Made by a program: the position numbers and the translations under genes
The notes under the pieces: model-generated
What the model saw: only the letters and a program-made list of their open reading frames with translations
What the model was told of the DNA's origin: nothing
Database searches by the model: none
From: Juglans regia
Taxonomy: Eukaryota > Streptophyta > Magnoliopsida > Fagales > Juglandaceae
Direction: 5' to 3'
Assembly: GCF_001411555.2 (NCBI RefSeq)
Contig: NC_049905.1
Location: 5,766,001-5,830,000, forward strand
DNA: 64,000 bases
Shown: piece after piece, positions 34,298-50,700 of the stretch
Layout: every line of letters starts with the position of its first letter
How positions within the stretch are numbered: position 1 is the first letter of the stretch

Positions 34298-34816
34298 CTA
34301 AAAAATCATAATTTAAAGATCATGTTCTTCTTTGTGGGATCAAAGTCCAATATTTCTTGGCAGCATGTGCTTGTTTATCTTCATATAATATATTTCTAAG
34401 AAATTAAACATTAAGAAAAGGGTGTAATTATAAACAGCAAAAAAGTTCTTTGTTTTTTAATATTTTTTTATTACTATAAATTATAAAAATATATCTTGTA
34501 TTCCTTGTTTTTGTAATAAACCAACCTGGATGGACAAGATTGATCATATATAATAAAGCAATTAGGTCCTTGGTCGACAATATTCATGCATGGCTTGTAC
34601 AAGCAATTCACACAAAGAACGCCAACACTGTACGTTATTATAGCGTGTATAGCCATGATCACCACATGTAAAAGAAAGGCCCCCTACCACCTCGAGATCT
34701 TTTGTTTTACCCATGAGGAAAAAAGAAAAAAAATACACAAAATTCAAGTACACAAGTAAGCTGTAATGCATGATCAGGCAAGACATGAAAAGACTTGAGC
34801 TAATATATTAGAAACA
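34298..34816. other. Intergenic DNA and P450 3' region
   Basis: The part nearest 34816 is the probable 3' untranslated region of the minus-strand P450. No other gene seen. Confidence 0.6.
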
Positions 34817-37236
34817 TCATGTAGTTAGTACTCTTGGTTTGATCTTAATCGGAAGACCCATGGAGGGATATGGCATTGGTTCACGGGTGATCACTTCCTC
34901 TGGGTTTACTTGTGACCATTCGTACGTTGTCACCAGATTATGAACGATAGTCAGCGTCTCGACCCTCGCAAACTCGTTTCCTATGCATGTGTGGAGTCCA
35001 CCTCCAAAGGCAACATAAGCATAAGGAGGTATTGGCTTAGATGGGTTCTCAAACCTAGATGGATCGAACTCTGTTGGATTGTCAAATATGTCTTTGTTCA
35101 TATGAGTTCCACAAGCCACCCACAACACCTAGAGGAAACATACTTCATGTTAGCTCTTTACCATTATATTAAAAAGTAACAAATAACAAGAAAAGACAGA
35201 GATCAATATTTTTACAAGCAATATTACTTTCCATCTTAAATGATATGACGTATTTTAAGTAATTTCGCGTGTCAATTACTTGAATGAAAATCACTTAACA
35301 TGCGTCCGATAACAACCTTGAATGATTTCATATGTGCTCTCCTAAAGTTACCTGCCATCCTTTGGGAATATCATAACCACCATAGCTAGTATCTTTCAGT
35401 GCTTTCCTAAAGCTACCAAACACAGGAGGGATCATCCTCATCAATTCTTGTGCAACTCGCCAGGTGTATTTCATCTCTCTTGTCTCTGCCCATGTTAGGT
35501 GTTTTTGTTCTTTTCCTTCCCTCTTCTTTACAATGTCCAATTGCTCTAAACATTAAGCAGAAAAACTGTCACAGAGAAATCAATCAAAACTCAAAACGAC
35601 CAATATTTATAAGTCTATACCTTCTAAAACTTTCTTGTAGACCTCAGGATCTCTAGCCAGCTTCCATATCATCAAGCTTAGAAGAATTGCAGAGGTATCA
35701 TGGCTGGCAATCATTAGGGTAACAAAATTGTCAATAATCATATCATCTGCAATAGGTTGTTTATTTTCATCTCTCAGTTCTAACATGCAAGACAATACGT
35801 CGCTCGAAGGGCTCCGAATCCCCTTTAAGAGCTCCTCCTTTCTCTTTTCCATGATTGGCAAAATCTTATTCACAATTCTTGATCGAGCTCTCCGACCTCT
35901 CCAATGAACAGTTCCAGGGAAATTCACGGGAAGTGACATAATTGCTTTGAATGCCAAAGAGAAATCATCAAACAGTGCTTCCCTTGTGTAATCATCCTTG
36001 ATACCAAAAAGGATGTTGCTTGCTATGCTGAATGTAAGTTCCTTCATGAAGACCACAGCCTGAATCGTGTCTCTTCCTTTGGTTTCTGTTAGGAATAAGG
36101 TCTTAACCAACTCATCCATCTCTTTGATGTACTTTTGAAGGCTTTCTGGCTTTAGAAATGTCATCATAGCTCCCTTTACTAGTCTGTACCTGTATAATAA
36201 CTGACAACGGATGATCAAATGGAACTAAAAAATAATGCATCTTTTTTAAGATATTATGCAGAAGCCGATCCTAATAAATTAATTAGTCAAAACGTCAAAA
36301 TAGCTAGATATTAATTCTACAAGAAAAATGAGCACGGATTATTTGCGAGGATAAATAATCATTATTATTTTACTACTATATGATAAAAATAAACTTATTT
36401 TACTATAAAATAATCATTATTATTGAAAATAATTAATCATAAATAAATAATTTTTTTATAGTAAACCATGAGTGGGAATAAAATTTCCTCAAGTTTTTGT
36501 CCTTACTTGAGAGTCTCGACTCTCGAGTGAAAAAAATGAACACACTAAGTACGTAGGTCCTTTTTCTTTTTTTTTTAAGAGCCGGCAGCCACAAGGTACG
36601 TAGGTCCTACAATATTTATTCTGCGTTTAATTCACACAAACAACAATATAATATAGTTAGGAAAATACTTTAACCGTATTACACAAAACAATCTCATAAA
36701 TTGATGTGACTTAATGTGATTCATTATATTATAAATTAAGTTACTTTTATTATAAAATAAATCTAATATATTAAATAAAATTACCTCAGTTTGTAGAATT
36801 ATTTCATGTAATTCTTTTATTATATCATGTATATATAGACACATATTCCTAAAGGGGTCTTAGTGTACCTGTAACCAGTGAGTTCAAGTATATTTTGCTT
36901 CCCACCGATGGTTTGTAGAGTGAGAGGTTGCTTGGCAGCAAGAACACCATCATCAGCACCAAGTACAAACTTGTTACCGGCTTGGCCAATAATAACCACA
37001 GTCCGGGAACCTAGGATGGAGGTTTTGAACACCGACCCATGTTTGGATATCCTTTCTTCTAACCATTCAGGGCCTCGATCTTCTCTTTGAGCTCGAAGAA
37101 AGCTCAATGTCTCTCCAATCAGAGGATACCCTAGGGATCCTCCAGGAAGAGTACTTCTAGTTCGAGGTCTAGAGAGATATTTTGAAAGGAGAAAGGCTGA
37201 GATCAGAGTGAATGCTACTAAGAATAGGAAAGACAT
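34817..37236 (-). CDS. Cytochrome P450, CYP716-type
   Basis: This is a membrane-anchored haem monooxygenase; CYP716 enzymes commonly oxidise triterpene scaffolds. Exons on the minus strand are 37236-36869, 36189-35621, 35545-35352 and 35128-34817, with GT-AG introns and phases closing at 480 residues, the usual family length. The N-terminal anchor MSFLFLVAFTLISAFLLSKY is followed by the proline hinge. Landmarks: LGYPLIGETLSFL; I-helix ASHDTS (284-289); K-helix ELMR (346-349); FDPSRF (398-403); haem loop FGGGLHTCIG with Cys425. The residue usually Arg two before the haem Cys is His423, as I recall for some CYP716B-like proteins. An upstream in-frame ATG at 37356 exists, but a TATA-like run at 37290-37299 lies between, so 37236 is preferred. 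The exact substrate cannot be inferred. Confidence 0.93.
36675..36825. repeat. MITE family A copy 5 in P450 intron 1
   Basis: CTCATAAATTGATGTGACTT and an inverse end (CCTCAGTTTGTAGAATTATT) flank TTACTTTTATTATAAAATAA. It sits within the 679-bp first intron. Confidence 0.65.
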
Positions 37237-37289
37237 GATGCTGACACTCACCTTCGGTTTTGTGTTTTGAACCGAGACAACTAGGAGAC

Positions 37290-37299
37290 TATATATATA
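37290..37299 (-). promoter_or_regulatory. Probable TATA box of the P450 gene
   Basis: On the minus strand GTATATATATAG lies about 55-63 bp before the chosen start codon. This gives a short leader and argues against the upstream in-frame ATG. Confidence 0.55.
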
Positions 37300-39609
37300 C
37301 ACACACACACAAAGCACATTTGTTTGGTATTTTTGAGCCTTCGACGAAAAAGACAAAAGCTAGAGATCAAGCGAAAGAAAGATTAGGACACAAGTGAATC
37401 AAATATTCCGCCATGGCCGGCGAATAAAAAGAGAAATGATTAGGAAGAACTTCGTTAAGAAACAAGGGTGAAGAGATCGATAGCCATTGAAACATATTCA
37501 ATATATAATAATAGACAGCTTTGAACCAAGAGAAAACGCCTGAAGTTCAAAATCTTGATCGATCTCATGTATCACTGAATCAACATCCATCTTAAATGAA
37601 TCTTCCAAGAAAACAAGTAGAAAGCTTTGTTTTATTCATTTAAATTTTCATGAATCTTTCAAGTTTATATCATTGTCTTATTGATAAGTCGTTATCATGG
37701 AAAGTTACACAATATATTTAAGTTCAACTCAGGCATATGAAGTATCGCAAGTGAGTTTTTTTTTTTTTTTTTTAAAGTTCCATTTTGAATTTGATCATGT
37801 ACGTCCAAAGTAATGTGAAGGGTTCTTCTTGATGTTATTTCCGTCCAAATTAACTTGAGCACTTGGATTTATTAATGTAAATTCAGTAAAAAAAACTCTC
37901 CCCGAGTTCTTTATCCGCATCTAGTTTTTGGTAAATATTTATGGAGGTGACTATCTATGAAAAAATCTCATTAAAATAAACTTATAAACTAATGTATCTT
38001 AATATGATACACCAGATAATAAAAATGTTTTTGCTATTAATATTTATATATATGTATGCATAATTTTATTTATTGAGTTACTTGATTTATTTCTACGCGA
38101 TTATAAACTTAGTTATTTAAATTTAAAAATAAGTTTGAAGATAACTTTAACAAATTTTATATGATTCAAGATTTTAAAGATTTAAATTACATGGCTCTTC
38201 TATGCGTAATATATTATACTTAATAAAAAAAAATACCACTTTCAAACTCCATATCTTCAAGAACTTAGAAACATAAAAGATATTTGAAGTTATAGAGTGT
38301 GCAAATTATGCACATTCTTTTTTTTATAAAATGAGTAAATAATATGAGACTTGTTAATATTGTGTTTCGAACACCTGGGTTAAGCTCCAACAACTTGGGT
38401 CAGGATCTTTCTACCTACATACATTGAGACAAAAGTGAGCTCGAGAGTGTCTGAGGAGCCTCCGATGTCAAAGTTAATATACTCTTATTCTTGGAGAATA
38501 ATATGAGAATTAGAGAGTTCAGAGAGATTTACTCGTACCTGAATCATGACTTTTATACGAGATTTTTGGGCGACATTTTGTGCCCTGTTTAAGGGATCTA
38601 CGTCACACCCACATTCGCCCAAGTCATGGCCTTTTAATACAGCATGACGTCTAAGGTGGCTCCGTTGGTCAGAGCAGTCACTTATCGCTTCTAGAATAAA
38701 GGGTTTTCTGTGTTTTCCGTTCACTTGCCAACGTAGATCCATTAATGCTAGGTGTCACAAACGAGTGTCAAGGTTAGTATGTCCCATCTGTCCCCCAACT
38801 TGTTTCCTGCGCGACGCATCCCCTTACTACTAATACAGTTTTTGGCTGAGCTCATTTGATGATTTTCGGATAATCAGAGGGGAGGTTCTAGGTCAAGACA
38901 AACTTCAATGTCTTGCCAAGGCCCAACCCAATGGGCCAAGAGGGAAATATCTATTTCAGGACTCATAAGAAAAAATTAATTCATTAATAATAAATCTTAC
39001 TATTTTTTAAAATAAATGTGCATTGACATAATTTATAATTATATTTACTATTATTATCAACAAAATAAATAATTTCTTTGGCATGCCAACCAGTATCTGT
39101 GGCCCATATATGCAGAACGTAGTCCGGTCAGAGGTTGTTAGTTGGTTATCAGCTCCAGTTACTGAAGAGTCCGGTCACGATCCTCAATTATTTCTGTTAC
39201 TTAGATGGTGGGAGCTGAGACGAAGAAGATGAATAAGACAAATCCAATAATCCAGAACGGTTGGAATGAGACACATCACATTCAATGATGTCCTTCCCCT
39301 TCAACCTAACCAACCAACTGGTTCAATCCCTCACATAACTCCTTACAGTTTTTTAATTTAGAATTTTTTAATTTTTTAATTTTTTAATTTTTTAAATTTG
39401 AAGAGAGATAAATATAATATATAGATCACACTATATTAAACGAACGCTACTCGTGAATTATAAATTTCAATACTTAATGTAGTATTAAATGAGTATACAT
39501 GCTTATCATTATATTTGAGTTAAAAAATTGTAAGAGTGATCTGAATCTCAACTCGTAACTTTCCTGCTCTCAAGTGATGTATATGTTATATAATTAGTTT
39601 GAGAGCACA
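37300..39609. other. Intergenic DNA upstream of the P450 gene
   Basis: No gene is seen. A family A MITE remnant lies at 37955-38060, and 38270-38345 recalls family B. The interval 38360-38960 has higher GC and a minus-strand frame (38485-38742) without family likeness. TAATTTTT repeats occupy 39353-39398. Confidence 0.55.
37955..38060. repeat. MITE family A copy 6, partial
   Basis: It keeps AAAATAAACTTATAAACTAATG and AATATGATACACCAGA, but the right arm is missing or decayed. Confidence 0.5.
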
Positions 39610-39765
39610 AAAGAAGTTTACAAAATTAAAATTTTAAATTAACTTAATTTAATGTGATATAATAGATTGTAAGATTTATTATTATTATTATAAAGTAGAT
39701 ATAACATATCATATAAAATCATATCAATTTATAAGTTTAGTTTATTTTTGTGAAATGTGTTTACT
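39610..39765. repeat. MITE family A copy 7
   Basis: The left arm is decayed. The right arm reads CATATCAATTTATAAGTTTAG, and the centre TTATTATAAAGTAGATATAACA is typical. Confidence 0.65.
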
Positions 39766-39769
39766 TCTC

Positions 39770-39982
39770 TTAGGGCTGGTTTGGATTTAGAGATGAGATG
39801 AGATAGTTTTAGATGAAAGATAAAAATTAAAAAAAATATTATTAAAATATTATTATTGTTTTGGAATTTAAAAAAATTGAATTGTTTATTATATTTTGTA
39901 TAAAAATTTAAAAAAATTATAATGATGAGATGAAATGAGACGAGACGAGACAAAACACTTTTCAAATCTACACGGGGCCTTA
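39770..39982. mobile_element. PIF/Harbinger (Tourist-like) MITE with TTA duplication
   Basis: The element 39773-39979 (207 bp) is flanked by TTA (39770-39772 and 39980-39982). Its ends are GGGCTGGTTTGGATTT and, inverted, GGCCCCGTGTAGATTT, matching at 11 of 16 positions. The interior has GAGATGAGATGAGATAG and GAGACGAGACGAGAC runs. The 3-bp TTA duplication and end sequence fit PIF/Harbinger. A second element later landed across its right end. Confidence 0.8.
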
Positions 39983-39983
39983 G

Positions 39984-40554
39984 TAGGGGTGTGCAAAATT
40001 CCGAAAATTCCGACTCCGTCCGACTTCCGCTCCGACTCCGACTCCGACTTCGTCGGAGTCATCGGAATTCGGAGTCGGAATTCGGAGTAGCTCCGAATAT
40101 CTATTCGGAGTCGGAGTCGGAGTCGGAGCTCCAAGAAGCTCCGATTCCGACTCCGAAATTTTTTTTACTGTACACTTTCGCTCGAGCGAGGTGTCGAGCG
40201 CAAGTCGAGCACACGTTGTATTGAACATTGGCTCGAGCGACATGTCGAGCGGAAGTCGAGCGAACCTCTCTGGAAGAGTTATGCTCGAGCGACAGGTCAA
40301 GCGGAAGTCAGAGAGGTTCGCTCGAGCGAAAGTCGAGCGGAAGTCGAGCGAACCTCGAGCGCACGTCGAGCGCACGTCGAGCTCCGATCTTATGTCGGAG
40401 CTCCTATAGGAGGTCGGAGCTCCGACCTCCGATCGGAGTTGGACTCCGACTCCAGTTCGGAGTCGGAGTCGGAGCTCCAATTTGGCTCCGACTCTTGTCG
40501 GAGTCGGAGGTCGGAAACGAGCACTCCGACCGACGGAGTCGGAGCCCAGCCCTA
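39984..40554. mobile_element. hAT-like non-autonomous element built of TCGGAG arms and a CTCGAGCG core
   Basis: The ends are TAGGGGTGTGC and, inverted, TAGGGCTGGGC (9 of 11 match). It is flanked by an exact 8-bp duplication GGCCTTAG (39976-39983 and 40555-40562), the hAT size. Two arms (about 40005-40160 and 40385-40545) are made of CTCCGA/TCGGAG hexamers in both directions, so they can pair as a large hairpin. The core (40170-40385) is a CTCGAGCG array like that in the copia LTR. No transposase is encoded. Confidence 0.8.
40170..40385. repeat. CTCGAGCG minisatellite core of the hAT-like element
   Basis: Units read CTCGAGCGA, then TGTCGAGCG, then GTCGAGCGAACCTCTCTG. This order and spacing follow the ~51-bp units of the retrotransposon LTRs on their minus strand. 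Confidence 0.85.
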
Positions 40555-40563
40555 GGCCTTAGT

Positions 40564-41034
40564 TTGAATATATGTGACTGGTAGAAATTATGTTTAGGAA
40601 AACCCTGAAAATATTGTCCCTGGCTAAGGGATTAGTTAAAGAAAAATGTTACATATGGCCACGTGTATCTACTTAGGAGTCGAGGTAATCCATAAAACGA
40701 TCATTGGGTTTTCTTAACAACTTTCTTCTCACATTTCTCATCGCATTAATGATTTTAATTTTTACACTATATATCATTTACATAATATAATTTAATTTAT
40801 AAAATTTAAAATTTAAAATTTATTTTTTAAATTAAATTATAAATGTCGCGTATATGGTCGTAGTAAAAACACATTCTAATAGAATTATAGGTATTTGAAA
40901 AACCTTAATTGCGCACAAAAAGTAGCATTATTTAGTGAAAGGGTAAAATGAAACATAATCATTTCGAGAATTGGAAAGTTCACGACAGAGTTTGACAATC
41001 TTAATTATTTAATTCAGATTTCTTAAACTAAACA
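40564..41034. other. Non-genic AT-rich DNA
   Basis: No gene or clear repeat seen. Confidence 0.55.
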
Positions 41035-41355
41035 TTGAGGTTGCGTTTCACGTTGAGTTGAATTAAAATAAATTAAATTTTTTATGAATAGTAATAAATT
41101 AAGATAATAGAGTGAATTTTATAAAATTTACTTAAAATAAATTTAAATATATTTACGATAAGTTAAAAAGAATTGTAAATTCTACATATAAAGATATGTT
41201 GAGTTAAAAATAATTATGAATCTCACGTGTAAATAGATCTTAAATTAAATGATATTAATGATTTGAAAGTGAAGTATTTAGATATTAAACTAGATTTAAA
41301 TTTAAATTCAATTCAGATAATCTCATCAGCATGCATGTTCCAAACGTAGCCTAAC
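41035..41355. repeat. Larger MITE related to the copy at 57475
   Basis: The ends GAGGTTGCGTTT and, inverted, TTAGGCTACGTTTGG form terminal repeats. An interior block GAGTTAAAAATAATTATGAA, followed by a TGTAAATAGATCTTAA-like block, has a counterpart in 57475-57795. Confidence 0.65.
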
Positions 41356-42420
41356 ACACATGATTAAACTGTTGGCCCCCTCCTCCAACGGGATTGGTTT
41401 CCTAAAAGGTGCATCCATCTCTTTAGAGACAATGAAACCTCGTGCTAGAAATTCCAGATCAGCTTGCAATTAATGACCCAAAATAGGAAAAATAAAAACA
41501 GAAGAAAATTGGAAATCAGCTTTCCATAATGTCATCACACGTTACATTTAAAAAAAAAAAAGAAAAAAAAAAGAGGAAATAAAAAATATTCTAATCAATA
41601 TTATGTAAAATCTAAAATGAAATAAATACTAGTAATTATCACAAGCCAACTTTAACAATTTACAAGATAGATTAAGCTGGAACATTCCTTTTAGGGGCAG
41701 CCTAATCACTCCTAGACAGACATAAATGAATAATACAGAATTACAAGGATGCATAAAAATAAAATAGAGATATAAAATTGGGTGTTTACATTTACTACAA
41801 TAATATCCTCTCATTCATTTTATAGATATTTATTTTTTATTCAGCCAAAATATAAAAATAAATATTTTTTTGTTACCGTGTGAAATAGAGAATTGGACAC
41901 CTTAGGTTTTATAATATAATTTTATGTAAACGTTTTTATAAAATAAAACTATCCCTAGGCTTTTAATTTACTTACTCAATTTAATCATTATTATCATCGA
42001 TGACTTTCGTTAATTATATTAACGCCGTATTTACCACTTTCGGAAAGAGTTTTCTTGTCTCGCCCTGCCAATTTTGGACGGGAGATCTTCTATTTCCATG
42101 CATATTCGTTATCATTTTTTTTTATACATATTGAGTTTTTTATTTTTTTGTTTTTATTATTATATGGTTTTATTTATTTATTATTATTTTTATAATGACT
42201 AAGTGAATGAATTTAGAAGAAGAAGTTTAAAAAAAATGTAAAATTCAATGATAATTTGATAATTGTACTATGTAGTCCTAAAAATAAAAATAGGAAATAC
42301 TGATTAAGAAATTGTGGACAAAAGGGAAAAATAAAAAATAAAAGAAGAAAATAATGGCTCTGAAGAGTCTGATCTGTTGAGGTCCTTCCATATTTCTTTA
42401 ATATTATATTCTCTTCATTT
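41356..42420. other. AT-rich intergenic DNA and bZIP promoter
   Basis: No gene is seen. Homopolymer A runs lie near 41551-41575. The right end is the probable promoter of the bZIP gene, whose leader is the AGAGAAG-rich run at about 42430-42470. Confidence 0.6.
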
Positions 42421-42473
42421 TCTTGCAACGAGAGAAGAGAAGCGAAGAGAAGAGAGAACCGAAAGAAAAGGTG

Positions 42474-45787
<3,314 letters not shown>

Positions 45788-47747
45788 TACAAACTGGCTG
45801 CTAAGCTGCTGACCTGCTGACTTGTTTATGGCCCGCCTTTCTCTTAGATTGTTTATAGACTTCACATCTAGTTATCTAGAGCTAGAGAAGGTACTCTACT
45901 ATTCTATTATTTATTCCATTGGTGTTATGGATTGGTTATTTGTTGTTTATTCTTAGGGTTGTGCCCCAAAAAGGGGTATCTCCCTCAGGTTAGTTGCTAT
46001 GTTCATTCCATTCATTCAGAATGGGATCGAAAGGTCAATCCCATTGGATGCTGGGATGCTGCCATGATGTCATCCTTGTCCTTTATATCTGGTTTAAAGT
46101 TGATACCATGCAAACTTTGTCACCAATGCTTCTTCCTCTCTCTCTTGCATTGACTGAAACAAGATGCTCTTGTTCGTATAACCTGGTGGGGGTATCGTCC
46201 CCTGCGATCATCAGACTAAGTTGGTATGGCTTCTAGATTATCCATTAAGTGCATGGCACATGAGATCCAATGACCTCATAGTCATGTGGCAATAAACAAA
46301 ATATTGTTATTGAACCTGTGGCCTAAACTCTCATCCCTAATTTATGGGAGTAAAGCCATTTGTTCAAATTTTTAAAGATTAGAATTTACAAATTATAAAA
46401 TACTATTGTTGAACCTATCATCCTTGATCCACAACACTCAAAAGACCCTTGGTTCATTTTCTTCCTTTCTTTTTCACTTGTATTTTTCTGTGTAAAACTC
46501 AATAAACACGTGATTTTGAGAAATTTCTATCGAGAAAAAAAAAAAAACAGAATATTAGAGATTTTTTTGGAGCTTATTTATTTTTTCTTGATTTTCCATC
46601 AAACAAAGCAGCCTGAGGAATCTCCCGAGATTAGATATTGAAGGGCAAAGATGGTCAAGCTCAAGCTCCTTAGCCAATCAGTTCTTCATTTGAAAATGAT
46701 TCCCCTCTTCCTCTGTGTCTTATATGCACACTTCTTGAGTGAAGATTTGCATGGCAATGAGACAATCATGTTGGGATGCGCGTGGTTATTAAAATACAAA
46801 AACTTGTCTTAATTGCTTGTATATAGAATTTCAATAGATTAAACCATGTTCTGCAATCGTATACAACATGACTTGATATCCCTTATAATGGACACAGTCA
46901 CACAACAAAAGCTTTGTGCTCAAAACACAAAAGAGTTGAGATTTGGGCTCACCAACTCGAAAATAACTTTTAAAGAGAATGTTATATGATGTAAATGAAG
47001 ATAATATGATATTGCATATCGACCATTGAATTTATTATTTAAAAAAAATAAAAACTAATCGAATGATTATAGACATTGCCACATCAGCACACTACTGTTG
47101 ATAAGAGTGATACATGACAAAACATTTATTTCATCATATGTTATATTGCATATCAGCCTGTTCGTGAATATTCAAAATGTGGCACCGGTGGTGGTAACAA
47201 GGCAAGACGCAATTGAAGGGATGCCAGCCAGCCTCAAATGATTTGAGAGGGTTGTTAATAGAGTATCCAACTAACCGATGCTGGGGAATTTTCACATTTG
47301 AAACAGTGTGCAACAAGCAAACACAACCTAAAGGTCCAGTGGTGGAGCACAACATTGACAAAAATACATTATTTCTAAAAGAGTAAATAAACCCAAAAAT
47401 CCCTTGACAAATTATCTAATCTTGGATTTTAGGTCATTCCATCAATTTGAACACACCATTACATCAAATTACATACATTTCATTCATATGAACAAGATAT
47501 ACATATCATATACACAATCCAAGCACTACATACTTCTAATTTCATCCACATCCATAGTGTTGTGTAATCTAGCTAAAAGTACGAGCATTGAGGGGCCAGA
47601 GAATATATACCTATCTCAAGCAAATTGGAAACAAGTAACATGAGGAAGGGGGTATCCCTGATGTTGTATAACCTGTGTTGGAGTCTACTGCTAAGTTATA
47701 TACCAACTTTGAGCAAAATACAAAAAAGTTGCAGACTGCTTCACATG
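45788..47747. other. bZIP 3' region and intergenic DNA
   Basis: The first few hundred bases are probable 3' untranslated region. Several plus-strand frames (45932-46236) lack family likeness. The right end should hold the 3' untranslated region of the minus-strand Myb gene. No other gene seen. Confidence 0.6.
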
Positions 47748-50700
47748 TCAGGACCGAGTCATGTTCCTCCACTTGTCCTTTAGATCAACCTGAACAGAGT
47801 AACTTCCAATTATATACCTGGTACCCAAATCTCACAAGGACAACTAAGGCAATGCAACTGACTAACAATAATTTACCTCTGTCCTCTCTTCAAAAATTTC
47901 TCGGTAGCAATTCAAGATGAGCTTCCAGTTTCCTTTACCATACCTTTATAAGGAAGCAAGAAAAATGAGAACTTGAATATCTACATGCTTCTTGAAACTT
48001 AATCAATTAGAAGTCCAATAAAATTCTAAATAAATTCTAGTATCGCATTCCGATGATCAGAACAAACACATACTTCTGCACACCAGTTCTTAAAGTGTCT
48101 TCCTCCAACAAGCTCCATCTCTTTATTTTTCTCCTTTTAGGAAAGTTTTCATTCTCAAACTTCTGTAAAGGCGAAACATTCTTTCTCCTTGGGCTTGGTA
48201 AGTGAAGTCTACTAGTATGATTGGTCATTCCTTCGGGTGAGTCCTCTATTGAATCCTCCCACTGCAAAGAAAGATAATGATCTTAATAAGCAAAGAGATA
48301 TATACGTCAACTTATCAACAAAATTTAGACTAAAAGAACAGTAATAAATTAAAAGAATTACTAAACACTCTCACACACTAGAATATCAATTCATGCTCTT
48401 GGCATGATTTTGACAAGAACGCTTTCCACTACTCAACTTAGATTCAAAAAAGTATAAAAGAAAAAAGTAATAATCAAAATAATGATGATGATGATGGAAG
48501 ATGTGGAGTATTCATTCCCCTCTTTCATACATATAGGAAAGTTTTGCATATGACTGACACTTTCTAAATAAAAAAGTGAAGGCTTCTTCCTAAACCATAT
48601 CACCTACAAAGGCTAGAAGAGTACAACAGCCAGGGCTCCAAATATAGATTGGCTGCTGACTTACCTTTTTTTTTTTTGTAAATAAAAGTGTTGGCTGCTG
48701 AATTACTCTCCTAAGGTATAGAATATTGAGATCTTCAAGGTACAAACCCTCCTAGTGCTGTATCCATAAGTAAATATGTTGATAACTAATGTCAGCAAAA
48801 CATTGCCGGAGGATTCAGTAGGATTCAGATACCTCATATGGTAATGGGCTAAAAACTCGTTCAGTGATATAGTATAGCATGAGTTTTGTGTTTGATTGGT
48901 AAGATATGGTATAGCATGAGATGTCTAACAAGCAAACAAATGCCAAGGCATACACCCAAACATATGCAGACGTATGTTACCAAGACCCGAGGACTTGATG
49001 CTTTCCAATTCGAAAAAACAACTTTAACAGATAATAATAGGCTTATTATGCTCAATACATATTTAATAGGTGTTAAGGAAAATGCAAACTAATGTGAGAC
49101 ATAATGAGACAAAATATATTATATACACATAAACATAAACTCTTTGCAGGTAAGATGGTATTATGATCCCATTTACCACACTGTCCACACAATTTGACAA
49201 CAACCAGTAGATTGGAGCAGCAAGACATGAGCATGCATACCTCATAGGTATGAGCAGTGCTATTCCGTTCCATTAAGCTTGGTTGAGGAGCATTGCCCTG
49301 ATGACTGCAGGACTGATTTTCACAAGTACAGTCATTAATTTCTGCAGGTTCAATGCTCTTTTTAAAAGATGGATTGGGTGGATCTCCGCCTCTCTTGCTC
49401 TGATTTTCTACAGAAGGTTCATGCTCATTATCTTTTGTCAGCTTGTCAGAAATTACAGTTTCAGCGAACCGCAATGCATCAGGAAGAGGGTCCTTCACCA
49501 CTGCTTGCAATTCTAAAGAACTGGATTTAAGTGCTTCTCGTACTTTATTAACTTCAGGGGTACGCAGGGAATCATATTTGCTACATGATAAGTTAGTGTC
49601 CACTTCCTCAGTATCTGTAATCTTAACTCCTCCTTTTGAGCGTTTATGCCACACAGCAGGCTTGCGCCTAGGCAGCACATACCCCCGCTGTATCCCTAAG
49701 CCAAATGATTGGGGGAGAATAGAAAAATCAAAAGTGAGAAAATAATTATTAGCTATTATAAATGTAAAACTCAAAAATATTATAACCAAGCCCGGGAAAT
49801 AACTAAGCTGATTGCGGGACAAGCAAGTAGAAGGATGGCGATAGATACATTTAGACAATCCTAAATTACAGAAATTTGATAACTTTGACAAGTTTGTGAG
49901 TGCAAAAGAATTTAACCCACACGGGCGCGCAGAGGTATCTCCCTTCGAACAAAACAATTTTTCATTTACTCCATCAAACTCCTGAATATCCAGTGACAAA
50001 GAAAGAAATGAAAGGACTGAATTTATGCTTAATTATCGACCAAACGGTCAGTAATGTAGTTTTCAAAGCGTAATAATAGGCGATGGCGACTCACATAGCT
50101 AAGCCCGTAGACAATGAACATCCATTCGCGCATTTAAAAAAAAAGTCCGATTGAATTTACCATTCTCTCTCCCATCAGCGGCTCTATCCCTGATAATGGA
50201 GCCCCAACTTCCACTCGGCAAAGCTACCGATCTTTTTCCCTCTCCATCGCACGACTCAGGCTTATCATTTTCGCGCAACTCCTGACCCGGATTTGAAAAT
50301 CTCACCACCAACTCTTCAAACTGGTTGACCGTCTTTGGCGCCAATTCATCCCCATTTAGTGTATTCATCGCCACCCGATTAGCCGCCTTTACACCTAATT
50401 CCCCCACATCCTGGTCCACACTAGATGTATTCACCACGAGCTCTCCCTCCACCCGATTTTCCGTATGCACAGCCAAGTCATTGGCATTGGGTATATTCCC
50501 CGCCACTTCTTCAACCTGGTTCACGGTATTTGCAGTCAATTCACCCACATCCGGACTAGCATTAGGCATATTACCTGCCGCCAGCTCTCCTCCAACACCG
50601 TTTACCAGCTTCGCGGCTAAATCACCCACATTTGGCGTACCCGCAGCCACCTTTGCGACCTGGTTCACCGGCTTTGCAGCCATACCCGCATTAGGCGTAC

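Noticed and set aside
39889..40584. Several frames across the hAT-like element
   Set aside because: They are repeats of SE, LR or RSS-type residues from TCGGAG and CTCGAGCG units. Not coding.
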